Positions 51,614-61,128 are shown, numbered from the stretch's first letter. The stretch is 64,000 bases of DNA from Nakamurella sp. PAMC28650 (GCF_014303395.1 NZ_CP060298.1:3615001-3679000), one strand, 5' to 3'. Made by a program: numbers and translations. Notes: a model not told the origin generated them from the sequence alone.

Positions 51614-53056
51614 ATGGGCCTCCAGCAGCTTGCCTACCCGCGCCGCGAACCGGAACTCACCGGAGAGGACGTCCGCCTGCGGAACTGGGCACGCAATGCC
51701 ACTCTCGGCGAGCCCGGATCGGTCAATGCGCCCAGGACCGAGGCGGAGGTACGCGCCTTCCTCGCCGAGACCAGCGGCAAAGTTCGGGTGATCGGTAGTC
51801 GCATGTCCCCGGGCCGACTGCTCGAATTGACGCAGGACGGCGATGCCCTCCTGGATCTGAGCCACCTGAGCGGCCTGGTGTCGATGACCGACGACACGGC
51901 GACCTTCGCCGGCGCCACCCCGCTGGACGAGGTGTACTCGGTCCTGTCCGGCGTCGGGAGGATGCTGCCGTCCTCGCCCGGGGTCATCGCGTCGCAGACG
52001 CTGGCCGGGGCCCTGTCGACCGGCACCCACGGCCAAGGCCTACAGCAGAGCACCATCGCCGACGCGGCGTTGACGATCCGGATGGTGCTGGCCGATGGAT
52101 CCGTGCAGGATTTCGACCGCGACCATCCCTGGTTCCCGGCCGTCCAGCTCGGACTGGGGTCGTTGGGTGTCATCACGCAGGTGACGCTGCGGATCCAGCG
52201 CTCCCCGATCTACACCTGCCGCAAGAACGCAGTCAGCGCCGACGCCCTCGAGGAGGATCTCCAGACCTGGAATCTCGAGAACGACCTGGTCAAGGCGTGG
52301 TGGTTCCCCCAGGAGGGCCAGGTGCAGGTCTGGGCAGCACGCGAGGCCACCGACGAGGAAGTCGGCCGGTACCGCGATGGCGGCGGCCGACTCGTCGAGC
52401 ACGCAACGGTCAGCAACGCGATGAACGACACCATCGACCAGACACTGCGCCACCTGCGCGATGACACGAAAACCGTAGCCCACGACGACAAGCCGTCCCG
52501 GACGGTCACCCGGTTCCGGGACTTCACCGACGTCACCGGCGACATCTACCAGGTGTTCTGCCGTGGGATCGCCACACCCCAGATCAATGTCGAGATCGGG
52601 ATCCCGCTCGCACTGGCCGGCGGGATGATCAAGAAGATCAAGGACTGGCACACCGAGACACGACCTCGGATGCACTACCCGGTCATCCTGCGGTGCACCG
52701 GTCCTTCCAACGCATGGCTCAGCCCCAGCTACGGGCAGGACACCTGCTACTTCGGCTTCGTCGTCTACTACGCAGACGACGGGTCGCTCTCCGAAGAGGG
52801 CGAAAGCTTTCTCCACGCGGTGGAGGAAGTGCTGGCCGCAGAGGGCGGAAGGCCGCACTGGGGCAAGTATTTCGACGAGGCGCTCTACGACTGGCCCGCG
52901 CTCTACCCACACTGGGAAGCCTTCCGTCAGGTGCGTGAGGCGCTGGACCCGCAGCGCCGATTCGCCAACGCCTTCACCACCGAGCTGTTCGACGGCGATT
53001 CCGAACACGGCGATGACGAGCACGGCCATCACGAACACCGAGCGTCCGGACGATGA
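51614..53056 (+). CDS. FAD-linked aldonolactone oxidase-like protein
   Basis: A 480-residue VAO/PCMH-type flavoprotein related to D-arabinono-1,4-lactone and L-gulono-1,4-lactone oxidases. The FAD domain covers about 20-205 (RNATLGEPGSVNAPRTEAEV, VRVIGSRMSP, LPSSPGVIASQTLAGALSTGTHGQG, GLGSLGVITQVTL), and the ALO-type C-terminal domain ends with RPHWGKYF, then LDPQRRFANAFT. The usual His-attached FAD site in G-x-x-H-S is replaced by GSRMSP, so FAD may be held non-covalently. A His/Asp/Glu-rich tail (GDDEHGHHEH) closes the protein. It overlaps the GT8 gene by ATGA. ATG 51614 has AGGAG upstream. Confidence 0.87.
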   Translation: MGLQQLAYPRREPELTGEDVRLRNWARNATLGEPGSVNAPRTEAEVRAFLAETSGKVRVIGSRMSPGRLLELTQDGDALLDLSHLSGLVSMTDDTATFAGATPLDEVYSVLSGVGRMLPSSPGVIASQTLAGALSTGTHGQGLQQSTIADAALTIRMVLADGSVQDFDRDHPWFPAVQLGLGSLGVITQVTLRIQRSPIYTCRKNAVSADALEEDLQTWNLENDLVKAWWFPQEGQVQVWAAREATDEEVGRYRDGGGRLVEHATVSNAMNDTIDQTLRHLRDDTKTVAHDDKPSRTVTRFRDFTDVTGDIYQVFCRGIATPQINVEIGIPLALAGGMIKKIKDWHTETRPRMHYPVILRCTGPSNAWLSPSYGQDTCYFGFVVYYADDGSLSEEGESFLHAVEEVLAAEGGRPHWGKYFDEALYDWPALYPHWEAFRQVREALDPQRRFANAFTTELFDGDSEHGDDEHGHHEHRASGR

Positions 53057-53910
53057 AGGCGTGGGCCACGCTCCTGACGCAGTCGAACTATCTGGTGGGT
53101 GTGCGAACCCTTCGTGCGTCACTCGAGAAGTCGGGCAGTCCCTACCCTCTGGTCGTCATCGTGACCGACGGCATCGATGCGCAGAGTCGGCAACTGCTGG
53201 AGGACGACGGCTGCCTGCTACGTGAGGTCGAGCCACTCCGTCCTGGCAGCGAACTGCAGGACCACTACGCCAACGCCCGATTCGCGGAGGTGTGGACCAA
53301 GTTGGCAGCATGGCGCCTGACCGAATTCGAGCGCATCGTCTTCCTGGACGCCGACATGCTCGCGACCAAGAACATGGACGAGCTGTTCTCGCTGGAACTC
53401 CCCGACGGCACCATCGCCGCCTGCCATGCGTGCCGTTGCAACCCCAACCGCATTGCGAGCTATCCGGAGACCTGGGCGCCGGCGAACTGCTTCTACACCT
53501 ACTGCCGGGGGGTGGAACACACCAGCGAACCTGCCGTCGTGGACGACTATTTCAACGGCGGCTTTCTCGTACTCACTCCGGACGAGGCGGTCTACGTCGA
53601 CATGGTGGACAGACTGGCTGCGGTCCAGGACCTCTCGCGCTACCCGTTCGCCGAGCAGGATTTCCTCAACAAGTACTACCACCGTCGGTGGCAGCCCCTT
53701 CCCTACATCTACAACGCACTCAAGACGCTGCCCTTCCAACACCCGGCGCTGTGGGACATCTCAGCGGTGAAGAACATCCACTACATCATCGACAAGCCGT
53801 GGGAGAAGGCACTGGATGTCGACGACCGGTACTACCCGGTCAACAAGCTGTGGTGGGAGGTCGCTGCGACGACCAGCCCGGCAGGCCTGCGCGAGCGGAT
53901 CCGGATCTGA
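53053..53910 (+). CDS. glycosyltransferase family 8 (glycogenin/galactinol synthase-like)
   Basis: A 285-residue GT8 enzyme. It starts AWATLLTQSNYLVGVRTLRASL, has RFAEVWTKLAAWRLTEFERIVFLDADMLATKNMDELF with the DxD manganese/nucleotide-sugar motif, YFNGGFLVLTP, FAEQDFLNKYY and IHYIIDKPWEK near the end, an order very like glycogenin and plant galactinol synthases. It is soluble, without signal peptide. Coupled by a 4-base overlap to the aldonolactone-oxidase-like gene, so both probably act on the same sugar or polyol product, which is not known. Convergent with the glycan operon, leaving 42 bases between the stops. Confidence 0.9.
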   Translation: MKAWATLLTQSNYLVGVRTLRASLEKSGSPYPLVVIVTDGIDAQSRQLLEDDGCLLREVEPLRPGSELQDHYANARFAEVWTKLAAWRLTEFERIVFLDADMLATKNMDELFSLELPDGTIAACHACRCNPNRIASYPETWAPANCFYTYCRGVEHTSEPAVVDDYFNGGFLVLTPDEAVYVDMVDRLAAVQDLSRYPFAEQDFLNKYYHRRWQPLPYIYNALKTLPFQHPALWDISAVKNIHYIIDKPWEKALDVDDRYYPVNKLWWEVAATTSPAGLRERIRI

Positions 53911-53952
53911 CGTTCGACTCGCGGGTTGCGGCCCCCCGGGGCGGGCGCTCGG

Positions 53953-54824
53953 TCAATTCGAGGGGACCGAATGTGCCGGGGGGCCCGCCGCGAGGAGTCG
54001 TAGCGCCTCGCGCAGCACCTTGGTCGTCAGGTCCGGGTCCGATTGCAGCGACGACCATCCGTGGACGATCCGCAGCAGCGCCGACACCCGGTAGAAGGTC
54101 CACGAAGGCGACAGGCATCCCGATGCCCCGAACTCGACCGCAGGTAGGACTCGGCCAGATCGTCGCCCACCTGCCAGGTGGGAAGGTGGCCGCTGCTCAG
54201 CCCGGTGACCCAGTGCCAGGCACCCCAGTAGGAGATGTCCCGGGCCGGCTCGGCCATCTGCAGGCGATCGAAATCGATCAGCACCAGGCCCGATGCAGTC
54301 AGCAGCACGTTGCGCGGCGAGAAGTCCCCGTGGGAAACGACCAGCCGGCCCGTGGGCCCGATCGCGGCGGCCAGACCTTCGACCACATGCCGGGCCAGCG
54401 CCGGCACCGCTGACCGTGGACCTGCCGCCCTGGTGAGCTCGTCGACGTTCCGGCGACTGGATCGGACCAGTGCGGCGGGGTCTCGTCGGCGGTCCACCCG
54501 AACACCGCTGCGGTGCAGATCCAGCAACAGCCGTCCCACGTCGGGGGTCAAGCCGACCGAAAGCCCGGGGTCGCCCCGGCTGCCGATCAGATCACCGGTG
54601 AGGAACTGCATCTCGACCTCACCTCGAACCGGGTCGACGCCGCGGGGGCGGGGCAGACCCGGGGGTCGACGGCTCCTCCCGAAGGGTGAAGCCCACAGCG
54701 CGCACATCGCCGAGTGGACGGCCTCGGCCCCGCCCGCGACGTAGCGCTTCACGAGGACGGTGTCGCCCCCGCGCCGATCGACTCGCACGGGACGATCGGC
54801 ATGCCCCTCGGGCGACAGGATCAT
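53953..54824 (-). CDS. APH-like small-molecule kinase, apparent one-base frameshift
   Basis: Begins at ATG 54824 (overlapping the fusion gene by ATGA) and encodes an aminoglycoside-phosphotransferase-type kinase: DTVLVKRY with the ATP-binding Lys, VVSHGDFSPRNVLL with the Brenner motif HxDxxxxN and LIDFDR as the metal-binding Asp. In the present frame the end degenerates after YLRSSSGHRD and stops at 54027. If the G4 run (C4 at 54126-54129 on the plus strand) had one more base, the frame would continue as SGASGCLSPSWTFYRV, LLRIVHGWSSLQSDPDLTTK and LREALRLLAAGPPAHSVPSN to a stop at 53953. That reads like a natural C-terminus. Either a recent mutation or a sequence error. It is the last gene of the operon. 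Confidence 0.82.
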
Positions 54825-56953
54825 GGCCTCACCGCGGTCCGGCCGGGCACCCCGGCAACGCCGTCGGGTCTGCGACCCCGTTGCCGCACCGATCGGTCGG
54901 CCAGCAGTCGGTCGTGCAGCCGGTGGTCCCCGTGCCTGCTGACGGCCAGCGCTGCGAGCCGGAGCACCGCGACGTCGATCCACCGCTCGAGGTCGCCGAG
55001 GTGGACCGCCGACACGCCCCGGTAGCCGTCCAGGAAGCCGGCCTCGGCGGCCAGTGCGACGTCGGGAGCACACCCGCCTCGCAGGCGCTCACGTCGAAGG
55101 TGGGCCACCATGTTGCCGACGTCCAGGGAGCGCGGGGCCATGGCACAGTCATCCAGGTCCACCCACCGCGCGTCTCCTGCCGGTCCCACGATGAGCTGTG
55201 CGGGATGGCAGTCCCGATGGGCACACACCCAATCGGCGTCCGCGTCCGGGCGGTGCCGGATCGCTTCGCGGACCGCGCCGATGGTGCTCGGCAACGCGTG
55301 ACGTTCCAGCTGCGCCACCTCCTGCTCCCATCCCCACCGGCGGTCGAGTTGCACACCGCAGTCGTGCAGGCGGCGAAGCTCCGTTCCGGCCTGGTGGCAG
55401 CCGGCCACGAACGGCGTCCCGCTCAGGTGGTCCAGTTCCACACCCTCGTGATAAGTGAGCAGGTGGATATGTCCGTCGGGGTCGCACGCCACGCTGGTGG
55501 GCACGATGCGCCCGGCCGGGCCGGACGCGATCAGGCCGAGCCGCCGGGCGTTTCCGCGCGCCCGCGGTGACGCGAAAACCTCGACCACCACCAGCTTGTC
55601 GCCCATGACGACGAGCGTGGTGACCCGCCTTCCGGGTAGATGCCGGAGCAGGCGGACGAACCGGGCCCCCGCGCACAGGGCGCTGGCCGTCGCTGAGAAC
55701 GGCCGGAGGGCCTCGTCCGTCAGCATCGGGTGGTCGGAGGGCCAGGCCATGGAGGAGGGCAGGTGATCTGTGCTCGTCCGCACTCCGGCCGGTCCGGAGG
55801 CGGCCGAGACGATCTGCGCCGCCCGCCCGGTCCACCCATGCCGGGACAACGTGTGCGCCCGCGCGCGTGCAGCGCGGTCACGGCCGGGACCCGGATCCGA
55901 GAGTTCGGAGGTCAGGGCGCGGGCCAGAGCAGCCGGGTCGCCGGGGGTGACGAGTGTGCCGCACCGTCCCTCCTGCAGGACCTCCCGGATCTGTCCGATG
56001 TCACTGGCCACGACGGGCACCCCGGCGGCCAGGTACTCGTACAGCTTGAGCGGCGAGAAACCGAAACTCGTCAGGCGCGGGTAGGGCGCCAACGCCAGAT
56101 CGCAGGCGGCCAGCATCTGCGGAACTCTGTCGTGGGCCAGATGACCGAGCCAGTGCACACGATCAGCGACCCCGAGTGCCTCGGCCCGCCCCGCGAGATC
56201 GGTTCGCAGCTCCCCTGTTCCGGCGACGACCAGGTGCACCCGCTCCGGCAGGCCGGCAAGGGCTTCGAGGGCGACGTCCAGTCCGTGCCACGGTCGGAGC
56301 GACCCGGTGAAGCCGATCAGGTCGGCGTCGGCCGGCAACCCGAAGCTTGCCCGCGACCGTGCGCGGTCGTAGCGGGCCGCGAACAGCTCGGTGTCGACGC
56401 CGTTGGGAACGGTCAGGCACGGACCGCCCGCGGACAGCGGGGTGATGTCGGCCGCTACCTGGTCGCTCACCGCAACTCGCAGATCGGCGGTGGCCAGCAC
56501 GCGGGCTTCGAGGTCGCGGGCGATGGTCCCCAGATGCAGCCCGCGCCAGGTGGTCTCCTCCGTGCTGAGCAGCGCGTTGACCTCCACCACATGGGTGGCG
56601 CCGGTGGCCGCCGCCACCTCGAGGCCCGCGGTCCCGAACAGCGACAGCCGCTCGTAGATCATCTGAGGTCGCAGCGCAGCCGCCACCTCGCCGGCCTTCC
56701 TGCTCACCGCCGCGCTCGTCGCCAGCTTCCGCCGCGCTCGTTCGAGTCCCGCAGACCGGCCAGGATGCGGCACCACGTGTACCGGCATCGCCCACACGCT
56801 GTCGGTCGCAGACGTCGCGGAGGCCACCCCGACCACCTCGACCTGATGGCCGAGGGCGGTGAACGCATGCGAGATCGCTTGCAGGTGGATGGATGCGCCC
56901 TTCCCGCCCCCGATGCGGACCCCGGTGTCCGAGCACACCACCAGGATTCTCAC
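54821..56953 (-). CDS. GT4 glycosyltransferase fused to an APH-like (possibly pseudo-) kinase
   Basis: A 710-residue two-domain protein. Residues about 1-395 are a GT-B fold, family 4: GVRIGGGKGASIHLQ, VVEVNALLSTEE, VPNGVDTELF, GFTGSLRPWHGLD, and the donor-binding FGFSPLKLYEYLAAGVPVVASDIG. Residues about 430-700 are kinase-like, with VCAHRDCHPAQLIV and WVDLDDCAMAPRSLDVGNMV. In this second domain the usual Asn of HxDxxxxN is Gln, and the position expected for the N-lobe Lys reads VVVEVFASPRARG, with Glu. Catalysis in the second half is thus doubtful; it may only bind a nucleotide or the glycan. Overlaps both neighbours by four bases. Confidence 0.87.
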   Translation of the reverse strand: MRILVVCSDTGVRIGGGKGASIHLQAISHAFTALGHQVEVVGVASATSATDSVWAMPVHVVPHPGRSAGLERARRKLATSAAVSRKAGEVAAALRPQMIYERLSLFGTAGLEVAAATGATHVVEVNALLSTEETTWRGLHLGTIARDLEARVLATADLRVAVSDQVAADITPLSAGGPCLTVPNGVDTELFAARYDRARSRASFGLPADADLIGFTGSLRPWHGLDVALEALAGLPERVHLVVAGTGELRTDLAGRAEALGVADRVHWLGHLAHDRVPQMLAACDLALAPYPRLTSFGFSPLKLYEYLAAGVPVVASDIGQIREVLQEGRCGTLVTPGDPAALARALTSELSDPGPGRDRAARARAHTLSRHGWTGRAAQIVSAASGPAGVRTSTDHLPSSMAWPSDHPMLTDEALRPFSATASALCAGARFVRLLRHLPGRRVTTLVVMGDKLVVVEVFASPRARGNARRLGLIASGPAGRIVPTSVACDPDGHIHLLTYHEGVELDHLSGTPFVAGCHQAGTELRRLHDCGVQLDRRWGWEQEVAQLERHALPSTIGAVREAIRHRPDADADWVCAHRDCHPAQLIVGPAGDARWVDLDDCAMAPRSLDVGNMVAHLRRERLRGGCAPDVALAAEAGFLDGYRGVSAVHLGDLERWIDVAVLRLAALAVSRHGDHRLHDRLLADRSVRQRGRRPDGVAGVPGRTAVRP

Positions 56954-58182
56954 CGGTTCCCGCCGGCCGACGTGGCGAAAACGTCGATCAGCCTTCGGAC
57001 CGACTCGGCCGGGGCGAAATCGGAGGCCACCAGGTCGCGACCGGCGAGCCCCATCCGGCGGGCCAACGCCGGGTCGGACAACAACTCGTCCAGTCCCCCG
57101 GCGAACGCAGCGACATCATCTGGTGGGACGACCAACCCGGTGATCCGATCTCGCACCAGCTCAGCCACTCCGGGTACATCGGTGGAAACGACGGGCACGC
57201 CCCGCGCCAGCGCCTCCACCAGTACCGTCGGCATGCCGTCCCGGTCGCCGAACTCGTCGATCCGGCACGCCAGGGCCACCACCCTCGCGCTGTTCATCGC
57301 CCCGCTCACCTCCGAAGAGGTTGCGGCGCCGAAGAATTCGACGGTGTGCTGCAGACCGAGCTCCGCGCGCAGCGCCACCAGGTCCGCCAGCAGTGGGCCG
57401 GTGCCGATCACCACGACCTTCAGGGACGGGTACCGCTGGACCAGCAGCGCGGTCGATCTGAGCAGGACGTCGAGGCCCTTCTTGGGCACCAGCCTCGCGA
57501 CGCACAGCACACTGGTCGACCGGTCCGGCCGGGCGAGAAGGCCGACCGGGACGCCATTGTGGATCAGTTGCACCCGGGCGCGCATTCTTGGCGGAAGAAC
57601 CTCGCGCAGGTGCGCGACGTTCGCAGCAGAGACGGTGACCAGGACATCGACTCCGTCGAGTCGCTCGCCGAGCCGGGACGCATTGTCCCGGTGGTGGATG
57701 TCCTTGGCGTGGGCCGTCACCGAGCAGGTGATGCCCGCCAGCCTGGCCGCCATCGCCGCCACCACGGTGGCCGCCGTCGCGAAGTGCGCGTGGACGTGCC
57801 GGGCGTCGTCGCGGCGAATCCGGTCGGCGACCAGGCCGGCCTGCAGGAATTGACGCCAGTTGCCCTGACGCCTGGCAGCGGCTGCGATGCCGACCCACCG
57901 GAGGGGGTGCCGGGCAGCCACGGCCAGATGGGCCTGCCAGACCGCTTTCCGGGCCCACCGGGGGTGGGCCGCGACCTCGCGGACAACAGCCTGCAGGTCC
58001 GCTAGTTCGGCATGCGACGGGCCTGTCTCGGCTGGCATCAACGAGTCGACGAGCACCCGGACACCGGCGGCTTCCGAGCCGAGGATCTCGTGCAGGACGA
58101 AGGTTTCGGACAGCCGCGGGAACCGCTTGAGCACGTACATCACCGGACGCGTGTCGACTGCCGGTGATGACTTCGGGCTCAC
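56950..58182 (-). CDS. glycosyltransferase family 4
   Basis: A 410-residue GT-B enzyme: VMYVLKRFPRLSETFVLHEIL at the N-terminus (the acceptor-domain pattern common in exopolysaccharide GT4 enzymes), HVHAHFATAATVVAAMAARL, SVTAHAKDIHH, VQLIHNGVP, LCVARLVPKKGLDVLL, and the nucleotide-sugar motif EFGDRDGMPTVLVEALARGVPVVSTDVPGVAELV with the E-x7-E arrangement. No membrane helix, so probably cytoplasmic and peripheral. Four-base overlaps join it to the ABC exporter gene upstream and to the fusion gene downstream. Confidence 0.92.
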   Translation of the reverse strand: MSPKSSPAVDTRPVMYVLKRFPRLSETFVLHEILGSEAAGVRVLVDSLMPAETGPSHAELADLQAVVREVAAHPRWARKAVWQAHLAVAARHPLRWVGIAAAARRQGNWRQFLQAGLVADRIRRDDARHVHAHFATAATVVAAMAARLAGITCSVTAHAKDIHHRDNASRLGERLDGVDVLVTVSAANVAHLREVLPPRMRARVQLIHNGVPVGLLARPDRSTSVLCVARLVPKKGLDVLLRSTALLVQRYPSLKVVVIGTGPLLADLVALRAELGLQHTVEFFGAATSSEVSGAMNSARVVALACRIDEFGDRDGMPTVLVEALARGVPVVSTDVPGVAELVRDRITGLVVPPDDVAAFAGGLDELLSDPALARRMGLAGRDLVASDFAPAESVRRLIDVFATSAGGNR

Positions 58183-59960
58183 TTCAGGCCAACTCTCACG
58201 TCAGGATCCACGGTGCGCGACCGGGTGACGCTCGCCGCGCCGATCAGATCGGCGTAGAGACCGTTGGCCTGCAACAACTTCTCCGGCGGACCGATCTCCG
58301 CGATCCGGCCGTTCGCGATCACGGCCAGGCGATCCGCACGCCGAACCGTGGACAGGCGATGGGCGATGATCAGAGTGGTCCGTCCGGCCGGAAGTTGGTC
58401 CAGGGCATGGACGATCAGCTGCTCGGAGAGCGCGTCCAGGGCACTGGTCGGTTCGTCCAGGACCAGGATCGGGGTATCGCGCAGGATCGCCCGTGCAATG
58501 GCCACGCGTTGCCGTTGGCCGCCTGACAACGCTGTGCCCCGCTCGCCCACCAGGGTCTCCAGACCATCGGGCAGTCGGTCCGCGAACTGGTCGACCAGGG
58601 CCAGCCGGGCGGCCCGGCGGATATCGGACTCCGAGGCGCCCGGGCGACCACACGCGATGTTCGCGCGCAGCGATCCGTGCAGCAGGACGCAGTCCTGCAG
58701 GACCAGGGACACCTGCGACCGGAGCGAGGCAAGGGTCAGGTCCGCCACGTCGAGACCGTCGATCCGCACGACGCCGCTCTGCGGGTCCATCAATCGTGAG
58801 ACCAGGGCCGCGACCGTGCTCTTGCCCGCTCCCGTCGGGCCGATCAGGGCCAGCGTCTCACCAGCGCGAATGGTGAGGTCGAAGTCCCGCAGGACCGGTT
58901 CGCGGCCGTAGGTGTACCCGACGTGCTCGAAGTCGATCCGGCCGGTCAACCGGCCGACCGTGACGGCGTCCGGCCGGTCACGGACCTCCGGTTCGCTCTC
59001 CAGAACATCCAGCACCCGGTCCGCCGCGGCAAGTCCTTTCGACAAGGCCGTCGAGAGCTTGGCCAGCGCTTTCAGGGGCTTGTACAACGTCGCGATGTAT
59101 CCGAGGAAGACCAGCAGGACCGACAACTTCAGCTGCCCGTCGAGCACCCTGGTCGCCCCGACCCACAGCACCAATGCACTGGAGACGGCACTGGCCAGGT
59201 CCACGACCGGACTGAACCGGGCCTGGAGACGGACCGCGTCCAGGTTGCTCGCGGTGCTTTCCCCGATCAGCCCGGTGACGTGTCGTCGCATCGGGATCTC
59301 CAAGGAGAACGCCTGGACCAGGTGCACGGCGCTGAGTCCCTCGGAGGCCGCTGCGGCCACCTGACCATCTGCTGTGCGCGCGCTCCGCGCCGCCGCTGTC
59401 AGCGCCCGGGTCGAGCGAAAGACCACCACCGCCATCAACGGTGTGGCGCTCAGCGCGATCAGTGCGAACCCGGCATCGAGTGCCACCATGACGGCGACCA
59501 TCCCGGCCACCTGCAGCACATTGGGAATCAGGACCGACAGCGTCTGCACCAACAGGTCCTGCATGCGGTCGACGTCGCCGGTGATCCGCGTCGTCAGATC
59601 GCCCACGCGTTGACGACTGTGGTACTGCAACGACATTCGCTGCAGATGGTTGAAGACGTCCACCCGGATCTCGGCCGCCATCCGCAAACCGGCGGAGGAC
59701 AACAATCGTGTCGACCAGTAGTCGACCAGACCCGCTCCTCCGGCGATGGCCAACATCGCAAGAGCGGCCAGCAGAACGGCCGAAGAATTGGAGATTGCCA
59801 GGGGCTCACCAGGAGTCAGCACGTGACCGACCACCAGAGCGAGCGGCCACGGTGCCGCGAGGCCCACCAGCACCTCGACCACCGCCAGCGTCGCACCGAG
59901 GGTCAAGGGCCAACGCTGCTGGCCGGCGTAGTCATGGAGACCGGCTCCGATGGACCTCAC
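58179..59960 (-). CDS. ABC exporter with fused membrane and ATPase domains
   Basis: A 593-residue type IV (MsbA-like) half-transporter. The membrane domain spans about residues 15-310 with six hydrophobic segments (LTLGATLAVVEVLVGLAAP, LLAALAMLAIAGGAGLVDYW, VLQVAGMVAVMVALDAGF and others); the ATPase domain has Walker A LIGPTGAGKSTV, Q-loop SLVLQDCVLLHGSL, signature TALSGGQRQRVAIARA, Walker B ILVLDEPTSALD and the switch His in IIAHRLSTV. GTG 59960 overlaps the upstream stop in GTGA, so I prefer it to longer readings. Works as a homodimer. In this operon it would export or flip the glycan or glycolipid made by the neighbouring transferases. Confidence 0.93.
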   Translation of the reverse strand: MRSIGAGLHDYAGQQRWPLTLGATLAVVEVLVGLAAPWPLALVVGHVLTPGEPLAISNSSAVLLAALAMLAIAGGAGLVDYWSTRLLSSAGLRMAAEIRVDVFNHLQRMSLQYHSRQRVGDLTTRITGDVDRMQDLLVQTLSVLIPNVLQVAGMVAVMVALDAGFALIALSATPLMAVVVFRSTRALTAAARSARTADGQVAAAASEGLSAVHLVQAFSLEIPMRRHVTGLIGESTASNLDAVRLQARFSPVVDLASAVSSALVLWVGATRVLDGQLKLSVLLVFLGYIATLYKPLKALAKLSTALSKGLAAADRVLDVLESEPEVRDRPDAVTVGRLTGRIDFEHVGYTYGREPVLRDFDLTIRAGETLALIGPTGAGKSTVAALVSRLMDPQSGVVRIDGLDVADLTLASLRSQVSLVLQDCVLLHGSLRANIACGRPGASESDIRRAARLALVDQFADRLPDGLETLVGERGTALSGGQRQRVAIARAILRDTPILVLDEPTSALDALSEQLIVHALDQLPAGRTTLIIAHRLSTVRRADRLAVIANGRIAEIGPPEKLLQANGLYADLIGAASVTRSRTVDPDVRVGLK

Positions 59961-61128
59961 GCTGCCCCGGCCAAGGTCGTGCCGGTCAGTCTGGCTGCCG
60001 CGACCCCGGCACCGTCGAAGCTGATGCCGGCCCGGGCGCACGCGCCCACCGGTAGTCCGCGAGGTTGATCGAGCAGCCATGCGACCTCCGCGGGTGAGGC
60101 CGATTCGTCCACCATGTCGGCAAGTCCCAGGCAAGCCAGGCGCGCGGCGCGGATGGCCTGCTCCCGTCGGGGGGTGCGGCGAGGGATCAGCACCGGGCGA
60201 AGACCGGCGACCAGCGTTTCGGCGGTCGAGTTGTAGCCCGCCATCTGCACCGTCGCACCGGCACCGACGAGCAGATCCCCGGTCGCGCCGCCGGCCCGTT
60301 CCAGCCGCACCCTGGCCGCCAGCGCCGGATCGGAGTCGATCACACCGCCGCCCCAGTCCGCCGCGAACGGGCCGGCGGCCAGGATGGCCCGCATCCTGGG
60401 GCGCAGTCGGACCGCGCCGAGCCCCAGCAGGAAGACCGCCGCCCCGTCTCCCCCGCCACCGGCGCTGACGACGAGCAGATCCTTGTCCGCCGGGGTCATG
60501 ACGGGGGTGTCGACCACCCAACCGCAGTACTCCGGACGAATGGGAAGTTGGTATTCCGCTTCCTGGTCGCACAGGGCCGGGTTGCCGTAGACCAGAATCC
60601 CGTCGTAGACATCGGCGACGCCCTGCCAGGCCGGTGAAGCCAATTCCTGCCGGACGACGTCCTGCTCGTCGATGATGTCGCGCAGCCCGAGGATGATCGT
60701 CGCGCCACTGCGTCGAGCCGCGTTCAGCCCCGGTCGCAGTTCACCGGCCGTACCGAACGGATGACGGTCCACCACGACGATGTCCGGTTGGATTCTTCGC
60801 ACCGTTTCGGTGAAAAGCCGGGCACGCTCCGCCAGGGCCATCGGAATGGACATGGTGGAATGCCGATACGACCCGTCGCTTCCTTTGACCATCGGCGGTA
60901 CCGCGACTATTTCCAGCTGGGCGTCGCGGAGCCACGGGGGTTTCCGCGGAACTCCGGTCACCAACGTCACCAGCGCCCGTGGATCACGCTGGAGTATCGC
61001 CTTTGCCACCAGAACGTTTCGGCGCACGTGACCGAGTCCGTATCCGTCATGCGACGAGAGCAGGTAGACAGCCGTGTGGGGGCTCCGCTGAATTGAGGGT
61101 GAACCGCCAGTGATCTGCCGGTGAACAT
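59957..61128 (-). CDS. predicted glycosyltransferase (COG4671/GT28-like), probable 5' frameshift
   Basis: A GT-B protein of the MurG-like type. The main frame (from 61027 down) contains RNVLVAKAILQRDPRALV, DIVVVDRHPFGTAGEL, VVSAGGGGDGA and the donor site VQMAGYNSTAETL with LIPRRTPRREQAIRA. The family's N-terminal signature is found just upstream in the same frame (AVYLLSSHDGYGLGHVRRN), but that frame has no ATG, GTG or TTG before a stop. One extra base in the run GGGGG at 61078-61082 would connect it to ATG 61128, giving MFTGRSLAVHPQFSGAP as the start. So either a one-base loss, a sequence error, or a non-standard start. First gene of the operon; stop overlaps the ABC gene in GTGA. Confidence 0.8.
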
